Positions 10,810-21,599 of a stretch of DNA of 64,000 nt are shown here, piece after piece. The stretch is taken from positions 19,396,094-19,460,093 of the forward strand of contig NW_020654422.1 in assembly GCF_003589595.1 (NCBI RefSeq), in the 5' to 3' direction. Position 1 is the stretch's first letter. Each line of letters opens with the position of its first letter. Made by a program: the position numbers and the translations under genes. Origin of the DNA: Hyposmocoma kahamanoa (taxonomy: Eukaryota; Arthropoda; Insecta; Lepidoptera; Cosmopterigidae). The notes under the pieces were generated by a model. The model did no database searches, had not been told where the DNA came from, and worked only from the letters and a program-made list of their open reading frames with translations.

Positions 10810-11030
10810 AAGCAGCAGTAAAGCTTGTAAAAGAGTTAATCCAGGAAGTACTGCCATCTTACCTATTTACGTCAGTAATATGACCATTATTGAGTTCCGG
10901 TTTTAATAGGTAAAGGAGCTCGTGAAATTACAGGCACATGGGAGTTAACAACTTATGTCTCAGAGTGACGGGTGCAATGGCGGAGCCTCCAAGGTCTTTG
11001 TGATTTAAAGCTCTCAGTGACACATAAGTT
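10810..11030 (+). repeat. Repeat A copy
   Basis: Diverged copy from GCAGCAGTAAAGCTTGTAAA to GATTTAAAGCTCTCAGTGACAC. The last third of the family is missing. Confidence 0.75.
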
Positions 11031-11037
11031 TTGTTTA

Positions 11038-11262
11038 TAGTGACCCTCCCTATCCACCTCTTGGTATGCGGGAAGGTCACTTATATAACTATAATGATAT
11101 ATATAACTTGTGAGAGCAAGGATCATCTAAGTCAGTTCCTAACTCCAGAGCAGTCCGTTTGCACTGAATTCATCTGGTTCTCAGGAGGCTAATGGCTTAG
11201 GTAAGCCCAGTACAGCACCATCCCTATTTTTTAGATACGTACCGGAGCTGTACATATATTAC
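11038..11262 (-). repeat. Repeat F copy, inverted
   Basis: Reverse-complement match to the 3' half of the copy at 59050-59545: it runs from the AGTGACCCTCCCTA end to TACCGGAGCTGTA, with the family's intervening words in reverse order. Confidence 0.65.
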
Positions 11263-11274
11263 GTACAGATTCCT

Positions 11275-11400
11275 CACTATGTTTTCCTTGTCTGAAAAGC
11301 TCATAGTAAGTTTCAAATGAAATATCTCAAAGATACAAGCTCGGATTCCAACACACAACCCTCTGCTTGAGAAGCGGTAGGCCAAACTATTAGGCTATCA
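11275..11400 (-). mobile_element. SINE-4 fragment (tRNA-headed)
   Basis: Read on the minus strand, a tRNA-like head (GATAGCCTAATAGTTTGG, then a degenerate B box around TTGGAATCCGAGC) is followed by a body containing AAACATAGTGAGGAA. The arrangement matches the copy at 41513. A retroposed relic, not a functional tRNA gene. Confidence 0.55.
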
Positions 11401-11737
11401 GAGTTTCTTTTTTCAATAAAGACCTCCTTAATATATTACATCTTTATTTCTCTATGATTGCAACAGTACTCTTTTCACATATCTACCGTAAAGTGCAATT
11501 TGTTTTTAATTACTTTAAGTAAGTACAGCACTAATGTACCAGAGATAAGGGCGGCGTCTTCAGTCTACCAGAGGTTCTTGCGTCTATAACCCTTAAGTTG
11601 TAGATAAGCTGCTGATCTGTAGTGTTTACAAGAGGATACTTGTTTTTTACATTGCTTTAGAGGAGTTCTGTCGTGTGCGTACTTAAATCTTTTTGTAGAC
11701 GTAAGTAAAAAGACTTTTCTTAAGTTTGTGTTCTGGG

Positions 11738-12381
11738 AGTTTAAAATTAGAATTGCAACTAATATAACAAAATTATAATTTATTGTAACTTTAGTTGATA
11801 TCTGACAGTGCCTTTTGTAAAGAGAAAAAAATACTTTTAAAGTTTATTAGCTGGCTGTTGTACAGCTGTTTAAAATTAGAATTGCAATTAATGTGATAAA
11901 ACTTGACGTTGATAATTCTAAATTTTTTTTTTTTAGTTTATTAAGGTTTTGGCAAAGCCATCAGCCTAAACATGAAGTTTTTATGTTTCTGTAAATATGG
12001 CCGCCACAAAGAGGATAGGCAATTTGAGGCGGCGTGTTTGGATTGACTCGGGATTCCTTAAAACGGGCCGATACGGGTATTGTAGTTCGAGATTCGTATA
12101 ATTTCGCGTTTTAATCTTCGATTAAGGCACAATAGCACTATCCTATTCCACTTTAAACTAGATTTCACAAAATAATTGAAAGTCAAAATAAAAACGACAC
12201 TTTTCCCTCCAAAAGGTCCAGAGCGAATTCCTATTAATTCTAAAACTCACACGATAGTGTTGCCTTTAAAAGAAATTTTACAACACCTTTTCGAAGGTAC
12301 TATTTGTAGACAAAAAAAAATACTTTTTTAATGTTTAATAACTGGCTGTTGTATAACTGTTTACAATTGGAATTGCTATTC
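11738..12381 (+). repeat. Local direct repeats, three units
   Basis: A block around TTTAAAATTAGAATTGCAA occurs near 11738-11765 and 11868-11890, and a diverged version near 12357-12378. The latter two are each preceded by CTGGCTGTTGTA. No reading frame is associated. It may be a decayed larger element. Confidence 0.5.
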
Positions 12382-13178
12382 ACTCAACGATATTATTGAT
12401 ATTTTGTTTTATAATTTTAATTGTCTATTTATAAATCCTCTAAGGCTGACATTCATAAATAGAACTATGATTTCGACTAAGCAAAAATAGCGAACTTAGA
12501 AAATTTTTCATATTTACAAATCGAATTTTGCCAAAGTTTAAGCAAGAAATTAAACTTTGTGTTTTCTTTATAATTTCCTGCTTCAAGCTTAGGCAAAATT
12601 CGTTTTGTAAACCTCAGCCAAGCAGCTCTTACTTAGGGCTGCTTTTAAAAAAGCTTATTTTTTGCTTGGTACTTTTGCCTGGAACCCAACAATCCACTTT
12701 TGAAGGTCATTGTGTATTCACTATTGAATCTGAATCAGGATACATTGAGATGCAAAATTGCAATCCCCGTTTTATTATACTCTTTTACAACCCGTTATGG
12801 GTATTTTTTGGAACTATCCCACACCAAACAATGCTACGTCATAACGAATGATTTATCTTAGACGAAGATCACACTCACGCGTATCAAACTGCTTAATCAC
12901 CAGAAACATAGTCTAACGAATGAAGCGGAAAATGTTTAAATGGAAGCCAAAATAGCGTGCAAGACGCTTACCCCGTAAAATATGGCCATATTTTTGATGA
13001 TGAAAAAATTTTTTTTCTTACCCCTAGTGGGGAAATTAAAATTCTTACCGCCCCGGATATGTGGGAGCGTGCGGAACGAAGCAAGAAATGATATTTTACC
13101 AACTTTAAAATTGTTTACATTCTTCGAGAAGCGTATGTTGTAATATATGTACGTATATATATATTTTTGTTTTTATGT
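12382..13178. other. Non-coding spacer
   Basis: Contains a 107-residue frame at 12528-12851 that starts on a non-ATG codon and matches nothing I recognise. An AT-rich block with CCCCTAGTGGGG at about 13022 looks like part of an unidentified repeat. Confidence 0.4.
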
Positions 13179-13447
13179 CTTTTTTTATTATACTGTGACG
13201 GGATGAACGAGTCGGCGCCTGATGGTAAGCTACAGGCCTGTCCATAACAGTAGCAGTGTCACTCAGTGCTTTAAATCGCAAAGATCTGAGGGGCACTGCC
13301 ATTGCGCCTGTCATCCTGAGACATAAGTTGACAAGTCCCATGTGCCTGTAATTTCACCAGCACCCTTACCCTTCAAAATCGTAACACAGTAATGCTGACA
13401 TTACTGCTTGGCGGTAGAAATAGGTATGGTGGCAGTACTTCCCTGGG
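13179..13447 (-). repeat. Repeat A copy, nearly full length
   Basis: Well preserved: T-rich start, TGACGGGATGAACGAG, CAGTGCTTTAAATCGCAAAG, ACATAAGTTGACAAGTCCC, AATGCTGACATTACTG, ending GCAGTACTTCCCTGGG. It lacks only the terminal GAGCTCTACTGC block. Confidence 0.88.
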
Positions 13448-14394
13448 TGTACATTAATATAAAGTGCTTAGAGTCCAGAAGAGAGAGCAAATTCTTTTCC
13501 CATTATTGGCCTTAGAAATTTGTCCCCAAAGCTCTGGAACCCGAAATTGTTAATCAACTTGATTGTTCGTGCTCCCTTTAGAATAAAATCCCTTTAAATA
13601 AAAAATGGTTCATTTTTTATTTCGGCTAACGGCGGCACATTATAATTACAATAGCGATATCGTCTTACCGTTAACGGACTACGTTTGGGGCCTATTGCAC
13701 TAAGTTTAGTTAAGCTGGATTTTAGATTCCATTCGTGATGGTTTCAATCTACGACGAAATATCGATGTAACACTTCAAAAAGATAAAAAAGTCTTATCTA
13801 ATATATTAAGGTCCCTTCTAGTACAAAAGTGCTATTCGAATATAAAATAATTGTTAAACGGAGAAAAAATATGACCTCTTTGAAATAGTTCCTACATGAC
13901 TAACAATAATAATTAGTATATAAAGATATTTCATTATTTAAAACAATGTAATTCCGTCGTTAATTATTATTTGTAATGTGTAATTAATACACTCCCGGAC
14001 ACTAATTCGAGCCACCTCGCATCAGTATTAAATACCCTAAGCATAAACAATGTTCGATTGATTAAGAACTATCTTACGCAATTTTTAAACTAGAAATTTA
14101 AGTCTTTTCCGTAAGTCCTTTTTGGAAATTCAGACTTGCAAAACCGGGGGAAACCTTTTTCTTCGATGATAAATTGTTTTTGTATTCTAGCCCTTTGAGG
14201 CAAAAACGCGATCGCGGTGGTTCGAATTATGTGTTCGGGAGTATATTTTTGTTTTTGTTAATTACTTTGTTTGTGTTCTATTTTTAAGTTTTTAGCTACA
14301 CCCTAACAAGGTAGTCTTGTTTCCGGGAGCGATGGGAGGATTTTTAAAAACTAAAAAATTAAACTACATTAAAACTGACAATTAAACAACTAGA
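13448..14394. other. AT-rich non-coding
   Basis: No gene is seen. It may include further decayed parts of the adjacent gypsy element, since it lies on that element's downstream side, but nothing recognisable remains. Confidence 0.45.
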
Positions 14395-15040
14395 CGATTA
14401 ATCTTATCATTATTGGGTTTTAATCCGTCTCTAGTAATTGTGTGACCTAAGTACAGTATTTCTTTTCGCAAAAACTCAGATTTGTCGAGTTAAATCTTTA
14501 AATTGGTCTGTCGTAATCTATCGAATACCGTACGTAGTTTTTGTAAATGCTCTTGTAAACTAGATGAAAATATGATAATAATAAATATAATATCATCTAA
14601 GTAGACGAGGCAATGTATGCCTTGGAGTCCCTAAGAATGCTGTCCATTGCGCGCTGAAAGGTCGCTGGGGCGATCTTAAGCCCAAATGGTATTTATTTTT
14701 TAAATTATTTATTTAAAAGCGGTTTTAGCTTGGTCAGCCTCATTAACTTCAGTTTGGTGGTAGCCACTTGTTGTAAAATAAGTGCTACTGCCTAATTTAT
14801 CAAATAAGTCGGTAATATTTGGTAGTGGATACTTATCGTCGAGAGTGAACTCATTTAAACGACGGAAATCAATGACCATCCTGAATTTTAGTACACCGGA
14901 TGTATTTTTTTTTTTTTGGAAACAAATGGACAGGAGAGCTCCATGGTGAGAACGATTCTTTTATAATGTTGTCTTGCACCAGCTTCTCTACTTGGTTTTT
15001 TGTTTCTTCTGCCTGTATTGGGGCTTGGAAAAGAGAGTGC
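14395..15040 (-). pseudogene. Ty3/gypsy-type reverse transcriptase relic
   Basis: Read on the minus strand, this decayed stretch shows the hallmarks of a gypsy-group polymerase in the right order. First comes an E-rich helix followed by SPWSSPV. After a poly-A-expanded junction comes FRMVIDFRRLN, then YPLPNI with its downstream GYHQ, then VYLDDII (the catalytic YLDD box), and last an LGHTIT-type block. The frame is broken several times: a homopolymer at about 14906-14918, an AT-rich insertion at about 14690-14718 between the palm segments, and several stops and frame changes. It would have copied the element's RNA into DNA in virus-like particles; this copy is dead. No long terminal repeats, protease, integrase or envelope were found nearby, so the element is a fragment and its exact lineage is unresolved. 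Confidence 0.85.
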
Positions 15041-15395
15041 ATATCCAAAGTGTCTTCGTCGGTCTTTTTTTTAATTACATTTTATCTCCTTTATAAAATA
15101 ACCTAGACTAAGTTTTTTAACCTTATTAATAACTACTTACGTATTGTATGTATGGACGAGTCTTTAAGATTAATCCCTCTGTTAACTCTTTGTAAAAGAT
15201 TCACGGTGCAACCCGCCTTCGGCTTAGCGCCAAAGTGCTTAAGTAGGTCATTTACTGGCGGTTAATGTGACTGCATTACCATAGGGGTTTTGTCTCAATG
15301 GGATGGAATTAGTAGAATGTCGTTATTGGCCCGATATCTATCATTGCCACTGAGTCAGTGAGGGGGTGAGAAGATATTGGCAGACATTTGGTAAC
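15041..15395. other. Non-coding, possibly gypsy remnant
   Basis: Lies on the upstream side of the reverse transcriptase relic and may include decayed sequence of the same element, but I could not recognise a motif. Confidence 0.4.
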
Positions 15396-15635
15396 TGCCT
15401 TCGTGGCCGAACGGTTAACATATTGGACTGCCACGCAAGAGGTCCCGGGTTAGATTTCCGAGACGAGAGAAATATTGGCATGGCCTACATTTATTTATCT
15501 CGTGAATTTGGGTGTCATTTGTGGTTGCCTATGGGTGTATGTCCATGGCACCCGCGATACAAAGTTTCTCTAGTGCGAGGCTATGAGTGTGTGCGTCTTT
15601 ATTATTATTATTGTATTATTATTATTATTATATTA
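15396..15635 (+). mobile_element. SINE-1 copy
   Basis: tRNA-derived head with A box TGGCCGAACGG at 15404-15414 and a mutated B box after GGTCCCGGGTTAGA. The body has GAGAGAAATATTGG, CTCGTGAATTTGGGTG and CATGGCACCCGCGA, and the 3' end is an ATT microsatellite at about 15598-15635. The family resembles the Metulj SINEs described from butterflies; that name is from memory. The 106-residue frame across it is incidental. Confidence 0.8.
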
Positions 15636-15639
15636 GTTT

Positions 15640-15860
15640 TTTTAGTGTCAGATAATCGCACCATATACACCTGGTCTCAAACCTGAAACTATAAGAATGC
15701 CCTGCATTATGAGCACAAAAGCAGGAAAATTCGCAAGAACGACACCACCCAGAACATCTAAACTAGAATCAATTCAGAAAAAGAACACAAATTGGTTCCA
15801 CCGGGAATCGAACTTGGGATCTACTCATCTAGCGTCCATTGGACTAAACAACGGGTAGAG
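15640..15860 (-). mobile_element. tRNA-headed SINE fragment
   Basis: On the minus strand a head reading GTTTAGTCCAATGGACGC is followed by the B box AGTTCGATTCCCGG. This is a fifth head type in the window. The rest of the body is not matched elsewhere here. Confidence 0.5.
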
Positions 15861-15973
15861 TAGTTTCTTGTTATTTGCATATTATTTCTGGTTCCGTTCA
15901 TATAGTTAAAAATGTTTAGATGAGTTTTTTTAAAGATAGAACTGTTCAACATTTTATTGCTTACATAAAACAG

Positions 15974-16020
15974 GTAGGTGAATGGTGTGGGCACTCATTT
16001 GCACCATACCATTCACCTAC
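15974..16020. repeat. Hairpin, 13-bp perfect arms
   Basis: Arms GTAGGTGAATGGT (15974-15986) and its exact complement at 16008-16020 enclose a 21-base loop. No second copy was noticed. Confidence 0.7.
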
Positions 16021-16518
16021 ACAAACTAATAATAATGTGGCAATAATTTCACATATTATTGAGCAGTCAGAGACTATTAATAAATAACTATTAAAAACCA
16101 CAATTCGTCTCAACAGGCACTTTTGAGCACACTTATATTGTTATAGCACCAAAAAACACGAGAAAGTTTCTACATTCTCCCAAGTTTCATATGTTTTAGC
16201 TATAAAATTCACTGTTCTATGAGAATCAACCAGTTTACCAGTGAAATAAAATTTGTTTCCTAAATTAATGCTCCACATCTAACTACTGGGTCATTGCGGT
16301 CGTCACTTTAATACTTATGAATAGATGTAATAATATTTTCAAGAAGCCCCTATACGATGAATGGGTACTTGTGTCACCTTTAAAGGGCTGACTTGTTAGC
16401 CCTGAATCTGATTTCCAGAGGTATAACTGGTTGTTCAATTGGTGCCCTAATACCGTTGCTGTGGTATTCATACTACAGAAAATTCCCTAGTTAGAGACCT
16501 GGTATTTGGTGTGGTAGT
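16021..16518. other. Non-coding spacer
   Basis: No gene or clear repeat. A 62-residue minus-strand frame at 16283-16471 shows nothing recognisable. Confidence 0.45.
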
Positions 16519-16817
16519 CTTTTTTCCTTTTTGTTTTTATAATACCAGGTGACGGGTTGTACAAGCCGTGCACCTGATGGCAAGCGACACGCCTATCCAT
16601 AACAGTTGCAATGCCTGTCAGAGCTTTAAATAGCAAAGATTTTAGGGGTACTGCTACTGCGCTCGTCGCCCTGAGACCTGAGACACAAGTCGACAGTCCC
16701 ATGTGCCTGTATTTTCAAAATTGGAACGCAGTAATGTTCACATTATTGCTTGGTGGCAGAAGTAGGTAAGTAATTCCCTGACCGATCTTTTTCACAAGGA
16801 ACTCTACCGATTCTAAA
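16519..16817 (-). repeat. Repeat A copy, nearly full length
   Basis: Runs from ATAATACCAGGTGACGGG to CAAGGAACTCTACC. It has a small local duplication of CCTGAGAC in the middle and a deletion of the CACCAGCACCC block. Confidence 0.82.
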
Positions 16818-17186
16818 GTCTGGCACATTATTATTATTTCGGATATCTATTTTTGGTTTTCGTCTCTCCCATGACCTAAAGTGTAAATTTTGAATTTTTA
16901 AATGGAATACGCGGTATTCCTTTGTGGAACTGAAAAAACACAATTTGAAAATTGTAAACTTTTATATTATTAATATTATTAATAATGTAAAAGTTATTTA
17001 GTTTATATATAAGATGTGTGATAGTTCATTGCAAGTGGACAAATTTACCTTTACGATGAAATAAAAATTCAGAAAAATATGCTTTATGATCATGAATGAA
17101 TGTAGATTAACGAAAATCTCTGCCTACCCCAATGGGACTACAACGCGAGTATACCTACATATAAAATAATTGTAACTTTTTAATAA

Positions 17187-17455
17187 AAAAACCGACAACA
17201 AAAGTTTGTTTAACCGCTTTTACTGTATTCGTTACGTCTATTTGCCAAGTTTTATTGGAATCGGTTAACTGAAAGTGGGTGAAATCCAATAAAGCGCATT
17301 CATCGCTTAGTTGCCACCCTTAGAGGTGGAATATTTTCTTCAAACTTTAATGGCACTGATATTGAGGTACCACCTTTCCAACAAAAAAAGAAATCGCGTA
17401 AAAGAAACACAAAAATAATTGAGAACCTTCTCCTTTTTTATAGTTGGTTAAAAGA
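17187..17455 (+). repeat. Repeat I copy
   Basis: Starts AAAACCGACAACAAAAG and contains TTTATTGGAATCGGTTAAC, ATTGAGGTACCACC and a terminal GAACCTTCTCC block. It marks the downstream edge of the repeat-free island around asense. Confidence 0.75.
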
Positions 17456-17532
17456 GTTATGGTATTGCACGGAGAAATATTGTAAGTTCTTATTATTAGC
17501 ACAAAAACTATCTTTTATGGAAGTTAGAAACA

Positions 17533-17538
17533 TTTATT
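17533..17538 (-). terminator. Secondary AATAAA poly(A) hexamer
   Basis: A second minus-strand AATAAA, about 500 bases after the asense stop, could serve a longer 3' UTR. Confidence 0.3.
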
Positions 17539-17888
17539 CATTCATAGAATTGCTATTAGCTAATAAAATAACATCACAAGATTATATCAAAGGCACTAGA
17601 AATAGTTTGTATGATAATTAGGTGCCCTAGCCAGAAACTATTTACATTCGTAATATATTATTACACTTAGAAATTATCTAATGTATGGCATTATTATGAT
17701 AACATTCACTAAATCATATAAATACGATAAAATACGACAAAACTACTAAAGAGTACCACAGAGGCGAAACTTAGACCATATATGAAGGTTCTACTACAAC
17801 ATCACTAGTGTAATTATAACTGTGATAAACATTGTTTTCTAGTGAACTTAATAAACAAGCAGGAATGAAATGTTTGATGTGCGCACAG

Positions 17889-17894
17889 TTTATT
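17889..17894 (-). terminator. AATAAA poly(A) hexamer of asense
   Basis: First AATAAA on the gene's strand, about 143 bases after the stop codon. Such hexamers are common by chance in AT-rich DNA, so use is only likely. Confidence 0.45.
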
Positions 17895-18036
17895 ATCTTG
17901 ACCGTTACCGCACACCTTGCGCACGCGTCGACCACTGTCTTTGGCACTGACAGCTGTATGACTGTTACTATCACTTCACATTGTACATAATAAATATCTG
18001 GAATTAATCTAGTAAATACGTAACGCTCAGATAGAA

Positions 18037-19224
18037 TTAATCCTTCTTTCTGACTATAGGATTTTGCCTCGTTTTCTCTTGCCACCATTTTAAAGTCTCT
18101 TCAAATTGTTCCCTGTCTTCAGGGGTCACTTGAATATCTGGAAGCTCTTTTTTCAGTTCCACATCGCTGTATTGGTTTTCTGTGAAAGTATCCTCTTCTT
18201 TAAACTTATATTCGCTGTTTAGAATCAAGTCAGCGTTAATTGCCTCTAAGGGCAGTACTGTGTCGCCGTAACTTTGCATTTGTTGATGAATGGATTCGGC
18301 ATATTTCACTTCAAAATCGTTGTCATTTACTTCCCCTTCATTACAATAGTTTTCCGGTATCACTGTAAACTGCTCAGCGGAATTCGGGAAACGAAAATGG
18401 CCGTCGAGAAGATGAGAGTTTACTTCTTCGTGGCCAATGAGATCAGATGAAGGTGTCAAAGGCTGGATGCCTTCCTCTTCTTCATAAAGATGTGGAGTAG
18501 AGACTAGTTGAAAAGTATCTGGCATGGTTAGGTCAACGTACTGTTGCTGTGGTAGCTGGTGTACAGAACCGTCAAGTTCATCCTCTTCCATATCTTCATC
18601 GTCAAGAGCGGGTGAGTGAATAGAGAAATAGCTCCGTTCCTGGCTATTTTCTCTGGGCGAGGATGATGCCGGCGAAGGAAATGAATCCATGGATGGCCTT
18701 GATGTATTATTTTCTTTATCAGCATGGCCAATATTTAACAAACTTTCGAGATTCCGTATATATTCAACAGCCATACGTAATGTTTCCACTTTGCTCAGTT
18801 TTTTGTTTGGACCTCTGTTCGAGTTGACACTCTCGAATGCGGCAGCAACTTCTTCTGGGATATGGCGTCGGAGAGCAGCAAAGCCATCGTTAACTTGTCG
18901 GACTCGGTTCCGTTCCCGCGCATTGCGTCTAGCTACAGCCAGTGGTGTAGGCGTGCGTCCATTGTCTTCCACACTATTCTCACGAAGCCTCGGTCTTTTC
19001 ACGATCACATTGGTAGTAATAGGCTCTGCAGCACGCACTAATGAAGTCACTGACACTGTCGTTGGAGTAGGTATCTTCTGCTTCTTGCTCACTATGATGA
19101 TTTCTCGTCGCACGTTTGGGGTTCCATTGTTGGTTATGTTCATGGAATTATTCACGGATTCCTGGAGCACCTGCGCCTTACCGAGTGGCGAGTTACGGAA
19201 GACGACGACGCCGATCGAGCTCAT
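18037..19224 (-). CDS. ase: Asense, achaete-scute complex bHLH transcription factor
   Basis: Encodes 395 residues in one exon, as is usual for achaete-scute genes. The protein binds E-boxes in the nucleus as a heterodimer with Daughterless and drives neural precursor identity (family knowledge). Seen directly: a basic region at residues 98-112 ([15 protein letters not shown]), helix 1 [11 protein letters not shown] at 115-125, a loop ending GPNKKLSK, helix 2 [15 protein letters not shown] at 146-160, and a C-terminal motif ETLKWWQEK at 376-384 matching the family's conserved acidic/WWQ activation tail. A KRPRLRE stretch at 76-82 may be a nuclear signal. A serine-rich [17 protein letters not shown] segment (192-210) and the length favour asense over achaete/scute paralogues. 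The ATG at 19222-19224 is chosen because the open frame above it holds no other ATG before the in-frame TAA at 19255-19257; a GTG at 19249-19251 is the only longer alternative. No other complex member is in the window. Confidence 0.87.
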   Translation of the reverse strand: MSSIGVVVFRNSPLGKAQVLQESVNNSMNITNNGTPNVRREIIIVSKKQKIPTPTTVSVTSLVRAAEPITTNVIVKRPRLRENSVEDNGRTPTPLAVARRNARERNRVRQVNDGFAALRRHIPEEVAAAFESVNSNRGPNKKLSKVETLRMAVEYIRNLESLLNIGHADKENNTSRPSMDSFPSPASSSPRENSQERSYFSIHSPALDDEDMEEDELDGSVHQLPQQQYVDLTMPDTFQLVSTPHLYEEEEGIQPLTPSSDLIGHEEVNSHLLDGHFRFPNSAEQFTVIPENYCNEGEVNDNDFEVKYAESIHQQMQSYGDTVLPLEAINADLILNSEYKFKEEDTFTENQYSDVELKKELPDIQVTPEDREQFEETLKWWQEKTRQNPIVRKKD

Positions 19225-19560
19225 TTCGGCGTGATGATTTGCCGTTTTCACATGTTACGAGTGTTTGTGTATCATTAGTCTCGGGTGGTTGCCTGATGAG
19301 GTCACGTAGAGTGTTACAGTTAGTATAACGGTGGTTGAAATGGTTAGGTGGCGTCAGGGCGCCGTCCACGGCGAGAATGGCGCGTGCCGCGCGGACGCAC
19401 CTGGGGTGGTTCGCGGGGGGATCAACAGGGGTACTTACGTTTACTAGTTGCACACATGCTCTTTCAAAGGGCGGACCGGGGAAGCGTTCCTGTTCAACGC
19501 TAACAAAGCCCCACCCCTCGCATAATAACATTTGTAACACGTTTCAGGTAAATGTGATGG
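19225..19560 (-). promoter_or_regulatory. asense 5' leader and proximal promoter region
   Basis: Noticeably more GC-rich than its surroundings, with CpG-containing blocks (for example around 19370-19430), and conserved-looking rather than repetitive. There is no TATA box in a convincing place. A CACCTG E-box lies at 19398-19403. A GTAAGTAC donor-like word occurs on the gene strand near 19437, so a 5' UTR intron cannot be excluded. The transcription start is unknown. Confidence 0.5.
19248..19275 (-). promoter_or_regulatory. Two upstream AUGs in the asense leader
   Basis: On the gene strand, an ATG at 19273-19275 opens a six-codon uORF ending at the TAA 19255-19257. Immediately after comes ATGTGA (19248-19253), a minimal start-stop pair ending 23 bases before the main ATG. 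Start-stop pairs are known to pause ribosomes and damp downstream initiation; whether these bases are in the mRNA is inferred from proximity. Confidence 0.5.
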
Positions 19561-20761
19561 TATCGGCGAAATAAATATGTTTCCATTAAATAGTTTTAGA
19601 GATAACAGGTAATTAACGAATAACGTTACAAATTGATAAGTTTGACTTGTTTTTGCTGATAAAGAAACAAGTCGTAATTCGAAGATTTAAAAAAAATGCA
19701 GTTATTATATCTTGCCGATAAATTGAATACGAAGTTTGAAAATTATAATGGTGTTATAGAAAAATTAAATATAAACTTGTTAATAACATCGAAATCCGGG
19801 TACAAACGGACTACAATTTTGAAGGGGTGTCGCACCCATCTACCGCTACATGTGTGTTCACGCACACATGAATATTATCAAACAAATGTCACTGCACACA
19901 TTCACAGCAATGGAGCTAAAACCGTTCGCGTGCTTCAATGGAATTCGGAAAACGAGTGCGCCGGCGCAGGGGGTTGGTTTGGAGCTCTGCGCTGAACAAT
20001 ATCGTTTACTTATTTAAAAATCGCTTATTATGATGTAATAAGAGTATACTTACTGAGAAAAAGTAATGGTTTCTTTTCATCGTAAGTTTAAGATGAAAAT
20101 GATATTCATAGTACTCAAATTACATATTCATAATGTTGCGTCATTCTCTTCTTTTACGCAAAAGATAAAAGAAATATTATCATAAGCATTGAACGATAGT
20201 AACGGCTGTAGTATCAATATTAGACTATATAGATATACCTAATTAAATTCAAGGTAATAATTACGTATAAAGGTGGCTTATTAGTCGCACAAACGCAAGT
20301 TTTTATTCTGACAAAATAAAACGCAGCGCAGAGCTCCACAGTTTCAATGTGGGAACTGCGGTGCAACGGTGATATTTTTTTTCGATATTATTTAGTTTTT
20401 TTGGGTTCAAATACGTCTGGTTCACATATGTATTTTTCCATAATGTAATATCTACCACTACATAGAAAATTATTTTAACAATAGACAATATTAAACCTAT
20501 AGACTTAGAGACTTAGGCGATTAACGATATCTTTCTAAAGTAACTATCTCAACTACTCTAATTTTCTAGATGATTAAAAAAAAACAGGAGTTTAGCACAT
20601 TCTGAAGGACAGCTGTGTGATAAGGCAAACATATATTATTTTGAATCATGGTAATTCTTAGGAATTGACCGCTCAGATCGACCCTCAGCTCAAATTAATT
20701 TTTTTTCCGTAAGAGAGACGAGAGTCGAGCGGCTGGACACAGGCTTTATTCAGAATCTATT
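19561..20761. other. asense upstream single-copy region
   Basis: No gene. A plus-strand 99-residue frame (19696-19995) has an ATG but no recognisable motif and is treated as chance. A near-palindrome CATGTGTGTTCACGCACACATG-like word spans about 19849-19870. Confidence 0.5.
20348..20356 (+). promoter_or_regulatory. Su(H)-type site upstream of asense
   Basis: TGTGGGAAC matches the Suppressor of Hairless consensus YGTGRGAAM exactly and lies about 1.1 kb upstream of the asense ATG. Notch signalling controls neural precursor genes in insects, so the placement makes sense. A motif this short is expected a few times by chance in 64 kb on both strands. Confidence 0.4.
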
Positions 20762-21040
20762 TCTTTACAATCGAAATTAAGCCATTAAGTTTGAAAAATG
20801 TATGTCGTATAAGTACTATACGTGTTCTATTTAGTTCAGTTGATATAAAAAATAATTAATTGATATATAAAATGTGTACCTATTGAATACAGCGGTTTTC
20901 TTGTAAAATTTCGAAATGAGTTTGTGTAGTTTTTATCTCGAACATTTTTAAGAATCATGTTTATCACGCCGTATATGTCTCAATTTTATTATATATACTT
21001 TCTCTGTTACGCGGAATTAAGCAAAGCCGTTTGAGGTTGC
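20762..21040 (+). repeat. Repeat N copy
   Basis: Matches 60560-60860 along its length with small gaps. Shared words include GCGGTTTTCTTGTAAAATTTCG, cited here by its core TTTTCTTGTAAAATTTCG, and the end TTTGAGGTTGC. It lies about 1.5-1.8 kb upstream of asense, so this part of the upstream region is not single-copy. Confidence 0.65.
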
Positions 21041-21599
21041 AAAAACTTTTAATGAATAAATCTAAATCTTTACATTTTAAGTTTTAATGTAATTAAGTGT
21101 TTCTAGTTATATCGTAATATATACTTTCTAATAATTGTTGTGTTCAAAATACACAAGACACATTGATCATCAGTTGATAAACGAAAAGATAATGTATAAA
21201 ACTGACGTATTATCTGTTTCTATTCAATACACATGCGTCTGTGTGTGTGCGCCCACGCCAGCTGGCCGCCCTTTGCTTTGTCCGATGGCACGCGCCAATC
21301 TACTACGGCATTACTATTGTTACCTATGAAATACTACTATTTGAATATAATGAATATTCGACTTTATTTACACGTAATAAGAGTATTGAAATTTGTTTAC
21401 TAATTGTGAAGGGTTCAGTACTGTGATTCGTTTGGATTGCAATTAAGTTTCTTGTTACAATCTACGAGGAAATGTACCTTATGAATTTGTAGTACAAATA
21501 AGGATAATTTTCAATTCGACCTTATCAAAAGAATGTATTACTAAATATTAACATGATAATGCTTCGGTAAACGGGCAGAATGGATATTTAAAGTGCTCT
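21041..21599. other. Non-coding spacer
   Basis: Overlapping 61- and 64-residue frames around 21135-21426 have no recognisable motif. A GTGTGTGTGCG tract is at about 21240. No gene seen. Confidence 0.45.

Larger units (their letters stand above)
17456..18036 (-). other. asense 3' flank and probable 3' UTR
   Basis: Single-copy AT-rich sequence immediately after the asense stop codon. A minus-strand frame here (17771-18088) only overlaps the end of asense in another phase. It contains a CAGCTG E-box in TGACAGCTGTATG near 17950. The UTR end is inferred from the poly(A) hexamers, not proven. Confidence 0.55.

Noticed and set aside
12528..12851. 107-residue plus-strand ORF
   Set aside because: Non-ATG start, no motif, low-complexity hydrophobic parts.
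18689..19234. 181-residue plus-strand ORF
   Set aside because: Antisense shadow of asense produced by its codon bias.
19249..19251. GTG as an upstream start of asense (adds nine residues)
   Set aside because: Not an ATG; the ATG at 19222-19224 is the first in the open frame and begins the natural-looking [11 protein letters not shown].
19437..19445. 5' UTR intron donor of asense
   Set aside because: GTAAGT is present on the gene strand, but no convincing acceptor was identified before the ATG, and the family is normally intronless.
19696..19995. 99-residue plus-strand protein next to asense
   Set aside because: Has an ATG but no family resemblance, odd composition and no splice or poly(A) support; likely chance in single-copy DNA.
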